From Hyaloperonospora brassicae (taxonomy: Eukaryota > Oomycota > Peronosporomycetes > Peronosporales > Peronosporaceae), in assembly GCA_947650285.1 (NCBI GenBank), contig CANTFL010001198.1:558001-622000 (forward strand): a DNA stretch of 64,000 nucleotides, written 5' to 3'. Below are positions 1-10,456 of this stretch, in pieces; position 1 is the stretch's first letter; each line of letters begins with the position of its first letter. The notes beneath the pieces were generated by a model. The model made no database searches. It saw nothing but the letters and a program-made list of their open reading frames with translations, and was not told the origin of the DNA. The position numbers and the translations under genes are program-made.

Positions 1-201
1 GGTGTGCCCCTAGTCGTAAACGAATTCTTACCACGCAATATTCATCTTGTTTGGTAATGTTTTCCAATGTTACTCTTGCGGGTCAATATTGCGATAAATT
101 ACCGCCAGAGTTATTATTTTGACACCCCTTCGCTCATTGTATAATACAGATCATACAATCAATCAAAGATCCACTCATCGCTGCTAGACGCGTACAATAA
201 A
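1..201 (+). repeat. Truncated family-A LTR fragment at window edge
   Basis: AT-rich sequence with no gene. At 166-196 it holds a piece resembling the middle of the family-A LTR (the CGCTGCTAGACGCG core also seen near 355, 3400 and 20640). It sits directly against another family-A LTR, so it is probably a broken or tandem LTR remnant. The rest, including 1-120, is not recognised. Confidence 0.4.
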
Positions 202-623
202 TATTCAACGGGGTATCCCGTTACATGAAATTACCATCGTGCGAGATGGTAGTAAATATTATTATGCTAAATATCTTGATCAATATCACTTATTACATTC
301 ATATTGTTGACCCAAAGGTCTACTCATCTATTGATTATATCAACCCACCAATCGCCGCTAGACGCGTGCAAAAGGTGGTGAGTAGAAGTCATCAAAAGTT
401 TAGTTATATAAATATAATTAAGTCAGGTCATAACAGAGAACAAGAGATATTGGATTTAAACACATCAAATAAAGTTTAATTTTTTCTACAACTAGTCTTG
501 CCCTAGTTGTTTACCCTTCCTCTGTATTGTGTCTATACTTAGCAGGGCACTGATCTTCACGGTTTTCAGGAGAGTTGACTCCGTACTGGTGTTCTAGTAA
601 AGTTCTATAAGTGCTCCGTTATA
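202..623 (+). repeat. Old family-A LTR (A0)
   Basis: It aligns by eye along its length with the LTRs at 3234-3671 and 20475-20912 and with the reverse complement of 11942-12381. Shared blocks are the AACGGGGTA start, the CTGCTAGACGCG core, the AAGTCAGGT-like box and the GTTGACTCCGT near the end. It is clearly the most diverged plus-strand copy. Edges are approximate because the terminal TG and CA have decayed. Confidence 0.6.
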
Positions 624-1771
624 AGATAGTAGATAGAAATCTGCTTTGACATTCAGGGTTTAATACAGTAAAAGTATGATGAAGAAATTTCGTCACATAA
701 GTGGAAATGTATATTAAAACTTACATTTTTAAATAGTTATCCTTCGAGGTAATTTCTTTCTCCGATTCTTTACTTTCTGCAAGTACTATGGAGGGTTTGG
801 GGGCGTAATCCATATAATGTATCGGCACAAGGATATACCAGTTATCAGGTAATAAGTCTGCCCCATTAATCCGGGTAGCACTTCGTGGTACGTTCAACGA
901 CCAAGATAATCTCAACTCATTTACGTAGAAAAAAACAAACGATTTTACTCCAAGAGTGGGGGCCACCCACCCTCGAGTGACATCAAATGTTTTGCTTTAA
1001 AAGAATGAATTGTTCCGCTAAAAAGACCGTCGTTAGTGCCCTGTTAGAGTCTCTTGACAATGACCAACAGCAAGCCGTCGTCTCCAAGTCAAGTCAAACT
1101 GAAACTGCTTACGGAAGGAAAAATGCAGCCTTACTTACAATAAGGTTTCTCACTCGATAGAGCAGTTTAGAACACAGGGCGGTCAACAGATAGAGATGTG
1201 GAGAAGGTAGCAATTTTATGGTGCTCTGGGCGGATCGACGCACAGGCATTGTAGCATGGCTGATACAGCGCCTAATTAGTGGAAGGCTTTCTTCTCAGCA
1301 AGAAAGTTTTTTCTTTGGACGATCCGATTATACGAGTCAACCAGCCGGCTTTAAGATCTAGGTTCTTGTTTGAAGGAAACTGACGATTCAGCGAATCAAC
1401 TGCACACTGCGATGAGGAGTCTATGTCTTTGCAAGTCGACTCTGATTAGGACCTAATCTCCTTAGGAAGGCACTTGTCTCTAATACAATTTAGAAGGGAA
1501 ACTAAACTTTATTTTATTTTATTTCGAAGAATACCTTCGAACAAACTTGCCTTATCTAGACAGTAATGATCTAAATAGTATCTCTTAAGGTCAAGAAAAT
1601 GGTGGCTGACATACGTCAGCCCCTAACAACTGTCAAGGCGTTTCAATATCATTTTTAATAGAATCTCATCCCTAGTGCAAACTACATATGTTATGTTGGT
1701 TACCAACCGACGTGTCTGCCTCGTTACACGAGTCGTACTGAAATCATAAAGATCAAAACACCTTGCTACAG
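624..1771. other. Intergenic decay region, no gene recognised
   Basis: No convincing coding sequence. At 868-910 there is a short stretch (GGTAGCACTTCGT followed by a GACCAAG box) resembling the primer-binding and leader region just after the 5' LTR of element B at 26429-26460. This suggests a relic of a B-like leader. The rest is unassigned. Confidence 0.35.
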
Positions 1772-2320
1772 AGAAAAGTCGAGGAAGACGCCATGTTGAA
1801 ATGCTTCGTCAGGTTGGACGACGCCATTTGGGCTCTTTGCATCGTCGACGATGAGATGCAAGTCGCATCCTCCCTATCCAACTTAACTGGGAAAGCCAAG
1901 GCTTGAGAAAAAGGGCTCAAGATTTACGACCACATGCATTTGTGTCGTTCGATATATTCAAGAACCGACTCAGACATACATTTGAGCCGCCACGAGCCGG
2001 CTGTTGAGTTCGTGCTAAATTTCTATGATCCCGATATATTAAACTTAATGTGAGCGCTTATGCGCAGCACATTCGATACATTTCGAGTTGCATTTCTGCC
2101 AATCCGCCAGATGAACACACGGAAATTTATGTGTTCATCGAGTAATATACGGATGGTACCGTTTATAGAAACCGATACCTCTTAAAATTAAATTGCCAAT
2201 CAAGTACCCTTAGTGGCGGAAAAGTAATCCTATACTTTAAAAAGGGTCAAACTATCTTTTCTTTCTATCGTCCTTCGAGACGATAGATATCTCAGGGACA
2301 GGACTAATGGACCTTTTATT
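1772..2320 (+). pseudogene. gag: Decayed Ty3/Gypsy gag (capsid) remnant
   Basis: Conceptual translation, with several stops and shifts, gives V-E-E-D-A then a DDEMQVA block followed by SNLTGKAKA. This parallels the V-E-E-D-S and DDERIQVA blocks of A1 gag near 4070-4140 and the [12 protein letters not shown] block of element B gag. Around 2298-2315 a GGTCCAGAGCCAATGGACC-like segment matches the gag linker before the zinc knuckle. It is therefore a retrotransposon capsid relic, probably the internal part of A0. It cannot be translated as it stands, and its edges are approximate. Confidence 0.55.
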
Positions 2321-3233
2321 CTTGGGGTGCGATTGTACTTGCTCTGCAGCATGTAAGCGATCGAGGAACCGCATTCGTTTTTAAGAGTCAGGGCATTGCA
2401 CCTATGAGTGTAATGTACTAAATTAAGTGGTACGTACACAAGCAAGTAAAGAACTTACGTCGGCCAAGAAGGCCCCGAGACGTAAGTTTAATGTTTTTGC
2501 GACGTCTAAATTGCGTTGCGAATCGTAAAATACATTCTGGGTTTGTAGGAGTGGATGATGATGGTCTTCCGGGAGATGCACTTGTTGAAAAAGGAGATAA
2601 ATCAGAATTAAATTGCATAATGTGAGTGCTTATCCTTCTCTAAGGTTAGTACGATTTATCTTTAATACTACTTTCTCTCTCTCAACTGCAAATTGTCGTT
2701 ATCGTACCCCGTCACATCTCCTTTTTCGAACGCCTCTTTCTCATTGATGGATTGCCATAATTTAAATCATGACTGGAAAGCGTCACTGAAACTGTAAACT
2801 GAGAAACGTCTCTGCACGATACCGACATAAATTCCTAAACCATACGTTTTAATTAAGGATGAATAAGCGCGCATATGACTGCATCATTATCCACCAACAG
2901 TGAAGCATTATGATGATTCAACAGCAGCAAAAGAATTTGCAGGCCTTTTGGCGTAAGTTGCTCCTAACAAACAGTCGATTTGTGTACTGCCCGAATGACG
3001 AGTTAGCCTCATCAACTTTAGCGTATCCGTGACTTATGATGTGTCACTACAAACCGTAGTTGGCTTTATGGTGCTGGCGTCCATATTTATCGTTTGTCGC
3101 CAGAGGATCGAAGGCTAGAATGTTCAAGCTCATATGATCGATCGACGACAATGACATGCGCTTTGCAATAGTTTCATATGTAATAGCGAGAAACGTTTTG
3201 TGGGGACCCACTACACTTAAAAATGAGCAGTAC
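2321..3233. other. No gene seen
   Basis: AT-rich, many stops in all frames, no recognisable domain. It ends at the 5' LTR of A1. Confidence 0.5.
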
Positions 3234-3671
3234 TGTCACGGAGTAGCCCGGTACATTGAGCTGTCATCAAGAAGAATTTGACAATATAATCTAAGTCGTT
3301 ATACACTCTTTCAACAATATCACGATGTATGTTGATAATGTTGGGATGACTGAAGAATCTACTCATTGGCAGATATCGTGGTGATATCAACCCACCAATC
3401 GCTGCTAGACGCGCACAATGGGTGGTAAGTAGACGGCATCATACTGTTAGTTATGTTTGTATGATCAAGTCAGGAAAAATAGAGACACAAGAGTTATTGG
3501 ACTTAATTATATTAATACCAGTATTACTTTACCACGGCTAGAGTCTTAACCTTAGTCGTTCTACCTTCCTCTGTGTGGTCCTACACCTAGCTGGGTACCG
3601 ACCTTCACTGTCGTGAGTAACAGTTGACTCCGTGCTGCGGACTAGTACGTAGTCGTCGGTGCCCCGATGTA
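3234..3671 (+). repeat. 5' LTR of A1
   Basis: About 438 bp, starting TGTCACGGAG and ending GCCCCGATGTA. It is nearly identical to 20475-20912. The left edge is set by where similarity to the A2 copy stops (about 3239) and by the TG in register with the start of the minus-strand LTR at 12381. The right edge is set by the putative primer site. Terminal bases have mutated, so edges are accurate to a few bases. Confidence 0.7.
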
Positions 3672-3691
3672 CCTGGTTTCACTTTGTATTT
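3672..3691 (+). other. Putative primer-binding site of A1
   Basis: CCTGGTTTCACTTTG lies directly after the LTR, in the same position as CCTGGTAGCACTTCG after the element B LTR. It would pair with the 3' end of a tRNA ending CCA. The tRNA is not identified. Confidence 0.45.
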
Positions 3692-3797
3692 CGTAAAAGT
3701 ACCACAATCGCATCGCCCAACATGAATGTGTTGGAAGAGGTAGAAGGCAACATATTTCACGGATCCCTTAAAGCTAATCCCATTTCAGCCATTTAGA

Positions 3798-4719
3798 ATG
3801 GCGTGTGATCAACGAATAAGTTCGACCGCTGGAGAAGATCCCGTCAAGCCGACTCTATCTTCAAGGGAAAGAGACCAGCAGCATTCCGTCAATAGCAAGT
3901 TCTTGCAATGGGGACTTGATGAGTCGCGAGCGCAGGTGACCTTGTTGCAACAACAAGATCATCTGCGGGCTGAAATGCTTTGATATCAACAGTCTTAGTC
4001 TGCAGATTTGACGCGTGATCGTCGACGGGAATATCTAAGCTAGAGATCGCCAAGTACCGGGGAGTCGAGGAAGATTCCCAATTGAGATGGTTCGTCGAGG
4101 TAGACGGTCCCTTCGACGATGAGCGAATTCAAGTTGCATTTTTCAGTCATACCTGGTAGGTGACGCTAGGAATTGAGCCTTAAATCTCACGGTACACGAC
4201 CCAAATTTGTTTCGGTCGTCAAACATCGTTAAGATCCTGCTCATCAAAAGGTTTGAGCCGCATAGGGCAGAGTTAAGGACCCTACCAGAGCTCCTGCAAC
4301 TCACACAGAGTAAGCGTAAGGTTCACGGTTACGCCCGACATGTGCGTTACCTCTCAAGTGACATGATAGTGAACCCTGTGAGTGAATTTGTGTTGATCAC
4401 AATCTTCTTTCAAGAACTTGCAGATGGTCCCTCCAGGAACCACCTGTTCCGCGGAGAGCTAGAAACGCTCTCAGAAGCAATATACGCTGCGGAGCAGGAA
4501 TAATTTAGTGTGAGACAGGCCCATACTACGCTGAACTCCTATCGTCCACTGAGACGACCAGCGGTCGGAGGTCCAGAGCCAATGGACCTCTGTAATGTCG
4601 AGGGCGGAAAACCTCGCCCTGCGAACGACAAGCTATTGCTAAGATGCCATCGCTGTAATGGACTGGGACACTACGAATATGAATGCAGTATCCCCCGCTC
4701 AGCACCGCGAGGTGCTTAG
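3798..4719 (+). pseudogene. gag: A1 gag (capsid/nucleocapsid), broken
   Basis: Gag packages element RNA into cytoplasmic particles. An open stretch starts at ATG 3798 (61 codons, to TGA at 3981). The body resumes in another frame at 4207-4503 (ELRTLPELLQLTQSKRKVHG, then a HLFRGEL block), hits TAA at 4501-4503, and continues in the same frame to 4719. A retroviral zinc knuckle CHRCNGLGHYEYEC (CX2CX4HX4C) lies near 4645-4690, after a PEPMDL linker. The first stop, the frame change and TAA 4501 are also present in A2 and A-minus, so this defect predates their duplication. Confidence 0.8.
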
Positions 4720-5746
4720 CGCAGTAATCGTTACCAGTAAGAAGAGATGGAGGGCGAGGGTCCGATGCTGTAGCAAAGACGCAACAACGAAGCAGACCAT
4801 CATAAAATGGTCGGGGTCAGTAGGGGCGGAGCACCCTACTGATCTAGCAACCTCAAGAGAATTTGCAAATCTCGTGACGAAAGCTGATCCCTACACACAG
4901 TCATTGTGTGTCTCTGCTCTTGGTGATGAGGTTTCCCTCATCACCTTGATATTGGACGTGACAAAGGACTTGTTATTTTGCGTCCGAGTTGACTGTGGGG
5001 CGTCGAACAATTTTGTTCGTCGCCAGTCGCTAGAGGCAGAAGGTTTTATCTTCGTGGAGCGGGAGATCACTCCAACGAGAATGACGGTGCGCCTAGCGAC
5101 AGGCGCATCGATCACAGTGAAGAAACGTGTAGTCGGAATCCAATAAATGTTAAACGATGAACAGTACGATGATGATTTCATCGTGCTTGACCTAGATGAC
5201 AAGTTTGACGTCATCTTAAGGTTGCCTTGGCTCAGGAAATACGAGCCAAGGGTGAGCTGGCAGTATCGATCGGTTACGATACCTGCCACTTGTTCCTCAG
5301 ATAACCACCTGACGAATATCTTGGAACGCCCACACTCACGTAGGTGTACTAAGAGTGAGTGCGATGGCCTCACTTGTGGTACGGTCGTTAGCACGACTGT
5401 ACAAGAACACAATGTAGATGATCACTAAATTGTGGAAAAAGATCTCCCAGATCCTGTGGAAGTGATTTCCCAGGAAGTAATCAAGACAGTGAATGTCTTG
5501 GTACATGATGGATCAAGAGTAGGCGCTCAAACGCTTGATCTGATTGTGCCTCCGAAACCAACTTCGGAGTTAACTCAATTGCCAACTCTGGAACCAAAAC
5601 GGTTCTTGCGCAATCTGCGTAGTGGCAAGATCAAGCAGATCTCCATACTCGTCACAGAGGATGAGTATGTGACCCATATTCAATCGGCATACAGTATTTG
5701 CGGAGAGAGAAAGGGTTATCAGCAGCTCATCGACGAACGAAAGTGA
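4658..5746 (+). pseudogene. A1 aspartic protease and protease-RT linker, broken
   Basis: The protease would cleave the gag-pol precursor. One frame runs with stops at 5144-5146 and 5426-5428 and ends at 5744. It contains the active-site motif DCGASNNF (near 4990-5015) and the flap-to-helix region FDVILRLPWLRKYEP (near 5205-5245), diagnostic of Ty3/Gypsy proteases. The C-terminal part (VPPKPTSELTQLPTLEPKRF) is the linker to RT and is conserved in A2 and A-minus. Its frame differs from gag (+1 relative), and the overlap with gag is 4658-4719. No clear frameshift signal was seen. Confidence 0.75.
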
Positions 5747-6550
5747 CCTCGATCAGAAGACTCGGATTGAACGGTACACGTCTCAATACTGGGAGTCACT
5801 TCAAGAAAATCCTTTGTATAAGGATTTGACCGAATTCAAGGACGTATTCCCTGAATCCGTACCATGCTAGTTTCCTAAGGACAAAGACACTCGACACGAG
5901 ATCGAGCTTAAACCGGGCCTGAAGTACTGTGACATGAAGCAGTGGTCACTGCTTCGTGAACAAGTACTAGCGATCGACAAGTTCTTTGCCGATCGCGTTT
6001 CCGCGGGTCATGTGAGGGAATCGACTTCACCTCACAGATCTCATACCTTCTGTGTGCAAAAGGCTACAGGAGGATGGCGGACAGGCACGCATTCAACAAA
6101 TTGAATGCTGCAACGGTACCGGCTCAGACGCCGATAACGAGGAAGGACGTAATCATAGATGGTATGTCAAAGAGTACCATCTTTTCGTCCATATATCTGA
6201 TGGATTGATTATATCAGATCCTCATGCGTGAACGGGACATCCCGTACACGGCAGTGAGTAACCCCAGAGATATGCTGTCGGAGTGGCTAGTGATGCCACA
6301 GGGGCCGAGTAACGCCCCTGCAACATTCAACAGATGTGTAACAAATCTGTTGAGACCGGTGCGGGATTTCCCACCAAGCTACTTCGACGATGTGTTAGTC
6401 CATAACCGGTCTATGGACGGGAAGACGATTATAAACGTTCATAGATTTCACGTTCGTCAGGTTTTTCAACTTATGCGCAAGCATAAGTTGTAAGTCAATC
6501 TCACGCAGTGTATATTCGCGGATAGCGAAATAACACTTCTTAGGTGCATT
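5747..6550 (+). pseudogene. pol: A1 reverse transcriptase, broken
   Basis: RT copies element RNA into DNA. Recognisable blocks are RYTSQYWESLQENPLY (linker end), HVRESTSPHRSHTFCVQKAT (fingers), EWLVMPQGPSNAPATFNR and the catalytic PPSYFDDVLVHNR (near 6380-6405). Single-base shifts occur near 6080 and 6180, and stops interrupt it, including TAA at 6491. The YFDD form, rather than YIDD or YVDD, is shared with element B. Confidence 0.8.
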
Positions 6551-7234
6551 GTGGGTAAACACGGTGTACGCCATGATCCCGAAATGATCAAGGCGATCAC
6601 CGACTGGCCAGTGCCTGTCGATATCAAGGGACTTCGTAAGTTCCTTGGCTTAGAAACGTACTTACACAAGTACTCGCGCAATTACGCCGAGATGAATGTT
6701 CATCTTTCTTGCTTGCTCAAGAAAGATGTGAAGTGTTCATGGAACGCTGACTGTCAGCGTTCTTTTGAAAGCATCAATAAAAGCTTGATGCAGTCGCCCA
6801 TCTTGGCGATTGCAGATCAAGACAGATCTTTGTATGTGGTCTATGACGCCAGCAATTTTGCGATCGGCTGTGCATTGATGCAGTATGACACAGACGGTGC
6901 AGAGCGCGTCGTCTGCTATCAATCACGTCAGCTGCAACCATCTGGACGCAATTACCCAGTGCATGACAAGGAACTCCTTGCCATGAAGTACGCACTAGCT
7001 AAGTTCCGCGTCTATCTCCTCGGAGATAGACCTTTCATCGTATATACGGACCATGCGTCACTACGCACGGCCGTAAAAAGTCCACACCTCTCGCAAAGTA
7101 TGGCGAGGGGGCTGCCATTCGTCGCGGAGTACAACTTCCTTGTGTAGTATAAACCAGAAAGACTTAACGTCGTCGCTGATGCGCTATTAAGTCGGCCCGA
7201 CTTCGAGCCGACAACAGGCACAAATAGTTAGGCC
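6551..7234 (+). pseudogene. pol: A1 RT connection and RNase H
   Basis: RNase H degrades the RNA strand of the hybrid. It begins with the RT thumb/connection (LRKFLGLETYLHKYSRNY). The RNase H blocks follow: VVYDASNFAIGCALMQY, VHDKELLAMKYALAKF and IVYTDHASLR, so the first three acidic residues are visible. After TAG at 7145 the frame continues with a KPERLNVVADALLSRP block carrying the last aspartate, then a stop near 7229. It is about 60-75% similar by eye to the minus-strand copy at 15527-15817. Confidence 0.8.
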
Positions 7235-8300
7235 TTGCACACTGTTGCGGCACTGTCAGTCAGTGTGCCGTCATCGCCTTTACTCGATGACGTGCGGAAG
7301 GCATACGAAGGAGATATGATTCTCCTTCGTTTGATGGGTCACCTTGCGAGCCCATCCCGGAAATCTTTGTCGGATTTACCGGCTCTGTACCGTTCCTCGT
7401 TGGATCGGTATTCGACTCGCAATGGCCTGCTGTACTCACAGCAGTTACCGACGATACACCTGGTGTCGTCGTTTCCGTTCATGATGGTTTGCGTTTACGC
7501 ATCATGTTCAAATGCCACGATGCGGCCTCAGGCGGACATCATGGCAGAGAAAAGACCTTCCTTACAGTTAGTCGTAACTCTTACTGGCCCTGCCAGTATC
7601 AGCTCGTGCGCAAGTACATTCGTTCTTGCGAAGTATGTCAACGGGTGAAACCTAGCCCTTTATCTCGTGCGCCACTACAACCTCTGCCTGTCCCGACAGA
7701 GTGCTGGGAGTCCGTTTCCATGGACCTTGTCTTCGGGCTCCCCGAAGACTCTCACAAGAATAATGGTATTCTCGTGTTTGTGGATCGTTCCAGCAAGATG
7801 ATGCATCTTGCTGCAATCTATAAATCGATCACTGCACACGGCTGCGCGCGTGTTTCATCGACACAGTGTTTCGATCTAACGGACTACCCCGTGAACTCGC
7901 GTCCTACCGTGACCCTCAGTTCACGGCCAAGTTTTGGCAATCCGTTTTCCGTTCACTCAAAACACGGTTAAAGATGTCCACATCTGACCATCCCGAAATA
8001 GATGGTCAGAAAAAACGTGCAAACCGTGTCCTCGAAGAAATTCTTCGAGGATACGTCCACTCCTTTTCGAGTTGGAGTGAGTTCTTGCCGATGGTCGAAT
8101 TTTTCATCAACAATTCCGTGCATGCGTCAACAACGCATACACCGTTCTACGTGAATGGCTTACACCACCCACGTATTCCCGCTGTTATACATAGTGAATC
8201 TGGGTTAAGGGGGGGGGAGTCGCTCGAGCAAAAACCGTTTTGGCTCTTGCTCATCACGTATCATCGCACATGCCGATACGTTCAATTTCGATAATGTCGA
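7235..8300 (+). pseudogene. pol: A1 integrase, catalytically dead
   Basis: Integrase inserts the cDNA. The N-terminal linker is at 7235-7480. The frame then shifts (7489-7971), giving the HHCC zinc domain end CEVCQRVKPSPLSRAPLQ and the core start SMDLVFGLPED (first catalytic Asp). It shifts again at 7866-8294. There the second catalytic block reads S-Y-R-D-P-Q-F (Asp replaced by Tyr) and the third reads HPEIDGQKKRANR (the Glu position is Lys). Two of three DDE residues are lost on top of two frameshifts. Confidence 0.8.
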
Positions 8301-8499
8301 CATCGAAGAAGTTGATCTTAGCAGTAGCAATGACGCTGCTGCTACTTAAGAGAATGATAACGATTCTGAGATATTCAGCATCGTCAACGATTTATTCAGT
8401 GAGGAAGAAGAAAACCTCGCTGAAGAAGAGAGCAACCTCTTAGCAGTGCGCACGAAGCGCACTGAAAGAGAAAACAACGAGTCAACAGCGAACTTCCTG
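8301..8499 (+). pseudogene. A1 integrase inter-domain linker
   Basis: Acidic, low-complexity coding remnant between the integrase core and the C-terminal module. No motif beyond continuity with its neighbours. Confidence 0.35.
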
Positions 8500-9330
8500 C
8501 CAACTCGAGAGGCGGTAGTCCTTTTCGTTCAGGACTCCATCGAAAATGCGGTGGACCGCCAGAAGCGGAACGCAGACAAAAAATGGAAGATCAAATGTAC
8601 TTTCATTTGAAGTTAACGACCTAGTACTACTGTCTATGGTAAACTTACCTGGACATGCAGTCACTAGTGTCGGCAGTAGTAAAATACTACCGAAATCCAT
8701 TGGTCTCTTTCGTGTGTTGCACCGCAAGGGCAATGCATACACGGTTGAATTGCCTCGCAGGATGCGCACGCATCCTTTGTTTTATCCTGTTCGTTTCCGC
8801 CCGTACTATCAGTACGAGGCCTCTTGCGAGAACGGAGACAGCCGGCACGCTAAAGAATCCCCAACATATTCTTGTGATCACGGACGAAACGCTCATGTTG
8901 GTCCTACAGTTATGCCTTCTCCTGACGAGCTGCCTCCAGCTCGTCGCGCAAGTGACTATTTCGCGTTCGTTATTAAGCTAAGAGAACGCGAATTTCGATC
9001 GGTCATTCTCCCACTCGGTACGTAGACGTCGCACGATACTTAGCAAGTCATGACGACAATTGTACTCGTGCCCCAAGTCCTCACTCAGCTCAGTTAGTAA
9101 GCGTTTCTGGCAACCAAAAACATTATGCAGGCCCAGAGGATGGGACGGACCTTGTCTTCCCACCTCCACCAGAGCCGCTGGCTGATTGTGGAGAAGTGTA
9201 GATATGTAATGATGGAAAGTTTGAATCGTGCGAACCGCATTCAGTGCGAAACCAATTTGATAGGTGGAGCGCGCTCGGAAATGGGCAGGTTGGCACGAGA
9301 AATGTGTTTAAACGACTGAGTGAAAGAAAA
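8500..9330 (+). pseudogene. A1 integrase C-terminal (GPY/F-like) module and decayed chromodomain
   Basis: An open stretch at 8546-9025 contains EVNDLVLLS, then LPKSIGLFRVLHRKGNAYTV and MRTHPLFYPVRFRPY. This is the GPY/F-type module that follows the Ty3/Gypsy integrase core. Downstream, DELPPARRASDYF and a proline-rich linker (near 9120-9180) match the minus-strand copy at 13660-14260. The chromodomain expected after the linker is only a faint relic near 9200-9320, with no clear aromatic cage. Confidence 0.6.
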
Positions 9331-9687
9331 ATCGACTGTTGAAGTCATATGGATTGATCTACCTAACGGTCAATAAGGAGTATGGTCATGGGGCAACGAT
9401 TGACCAATCACGATCCACGATTAAGGGCTTGGATCTCTAAGCTACAAGGAACGGTTCACTCCAGAGGTGATCAACATCCGGATTACGTAATCGATAACGA
9501 CAATGGATAATGAGTAAATATGGAAGCAGGCTGTAGGAGTGGATCATCAAAGTCATCAAACATACGAGGTCTCAGAAGTGGCAGTGATTCGACGGTGGAT
9601 TGCTTGATCAGAAACTCGAGAGATTGATTACGATCTATCCTTGGTGTGTATCGCTTAATTGGGTGAACCCATAATTATTTTGGACCG

Positions 9688-9788
9688 CATACCGCGATCC
9701 ACTACCCGTGCGATACGCAACATGAGCGATCTGCTACAGAGCGATCCACTACCGCGCGATCCGCTGCCGAGCGATCCTCCACCCGTGT
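9688..9788 (+). repeat. Short degenerate GCGATC repeats inside the solo LTR
   Basis: At least five imperfect units built on GCGATCCACTACCG, spaced about 20 bp apart. E (45760-46000) and D (59-bp units with GGCCGATCAAGGCGACC) carry CGATC-rich repeats at the equivalent LTR position. Confidence 0.6.
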
Positions 9789-10341
9789 ATCTGCTGTGGA
9801 CCACATGATGCAAGAAATAAATCACATTGGCAGGCGATACGCAACAGTTGATCTAGCGAACAGATAGGAAAAGTCATAGGTTTTGGATTTGGTTTGCCGA
9901 CATTAAACAGAATTCAATTTGCAACGAAAGACACGCGTAGACTTCTCCCGGGCAGGGTCTTTGGCCTCTCGTTAAACAGAGATTGAACTGCGTCTACCCA
10001 AAGTCCGCCTTTCGATTGTGTGACCAGGCGGAACATCAATTCTCAATCACCCCAAACTGCGATTGGACGGAGTGAACCTTACGGTTCAGATTTAAGATCG
10101 CGAGACGGCCCAAGTGGTCAGAAGGCTTGCGCATCATGCATCAACCTTGGACAAGGACGACTCTTGGAGCGCGTCCAAGTATACGCGCGATCGATTGAAG
10201 AATTCTCAATCAATCCGTCCCTACGTTTGACCGGGTGAAGCATTTCCACCCGATCGACCCCTATCCTATAGACGGTCAAGATCAGTCTCAGCTCAAGTCC
10301 AACAAGAAGATTGCAACCCGCCCCACCGACGAGAACAAAAG

Positions 10342-10408
10342 GTGAGCAAGAAAACACAGAGCACGGAATCGGAATTCCCTTTCCGTTAGTCGGACGTCCG
10401 GGCGCCAG
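10342..10408 (+). other. Candidate intron in solo LTR
   Basis: AAG|GTGAGC donor and GCCAG|TGG acceptor, 67 nt apart, at the same place as the candidate introns in D, E and C. Inferred from cross-copy conservation only. Confidence 0.4.
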
Positions 10409-10456
10409 TGGGGAGACGGAGCGCCTCGGGAAACGAGCGATCAACACTCCACCACA

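Larger units (their letters stand above)
3234..9330 (+). mobile_element. Ty3/Gypsy retrotransposon A1 (5' LTR to chromodomain, 3' LTR missing)
   Basis: Order is LTR, primer site, gag, protease, RT, RNase H, integrase and integrase C-terminal module, the canonical Ty3/Gypsy order. All frames are broken. No matching 3' LTR follows; a different solo LTR starts near 9360, so the 3' end was lost. The first 1.46 kb (3239 to about 4700) is nearly identical to A2 (20480 to about 21945). Downstream, A1 and A2 are clearly more diverged, so A1 is a mosaic. Confidence 0.85.
9360..10456 (+). repeat. Solo LTR of the dual-RNase-H (C/D/E) superfamily
   Basis: No coding sequence. From about 9880 it aligns with the element C LTR (GACATTAAAC...TTCAATTTGC box, ACAAGGACGA box, CAACCCGCCCCACCGAC box). 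It ends CTCCACCACA at 10456, the same terminus as the D and E LTRs. The right edge is firm. The left edge is a guess: TGTGGACC at 9795 is one possible start, but related LTRs are over 1 kb and carry a CGATC-rich zone upstream, as here. No internal region of the same orientation follows. Confidence 0.6.
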
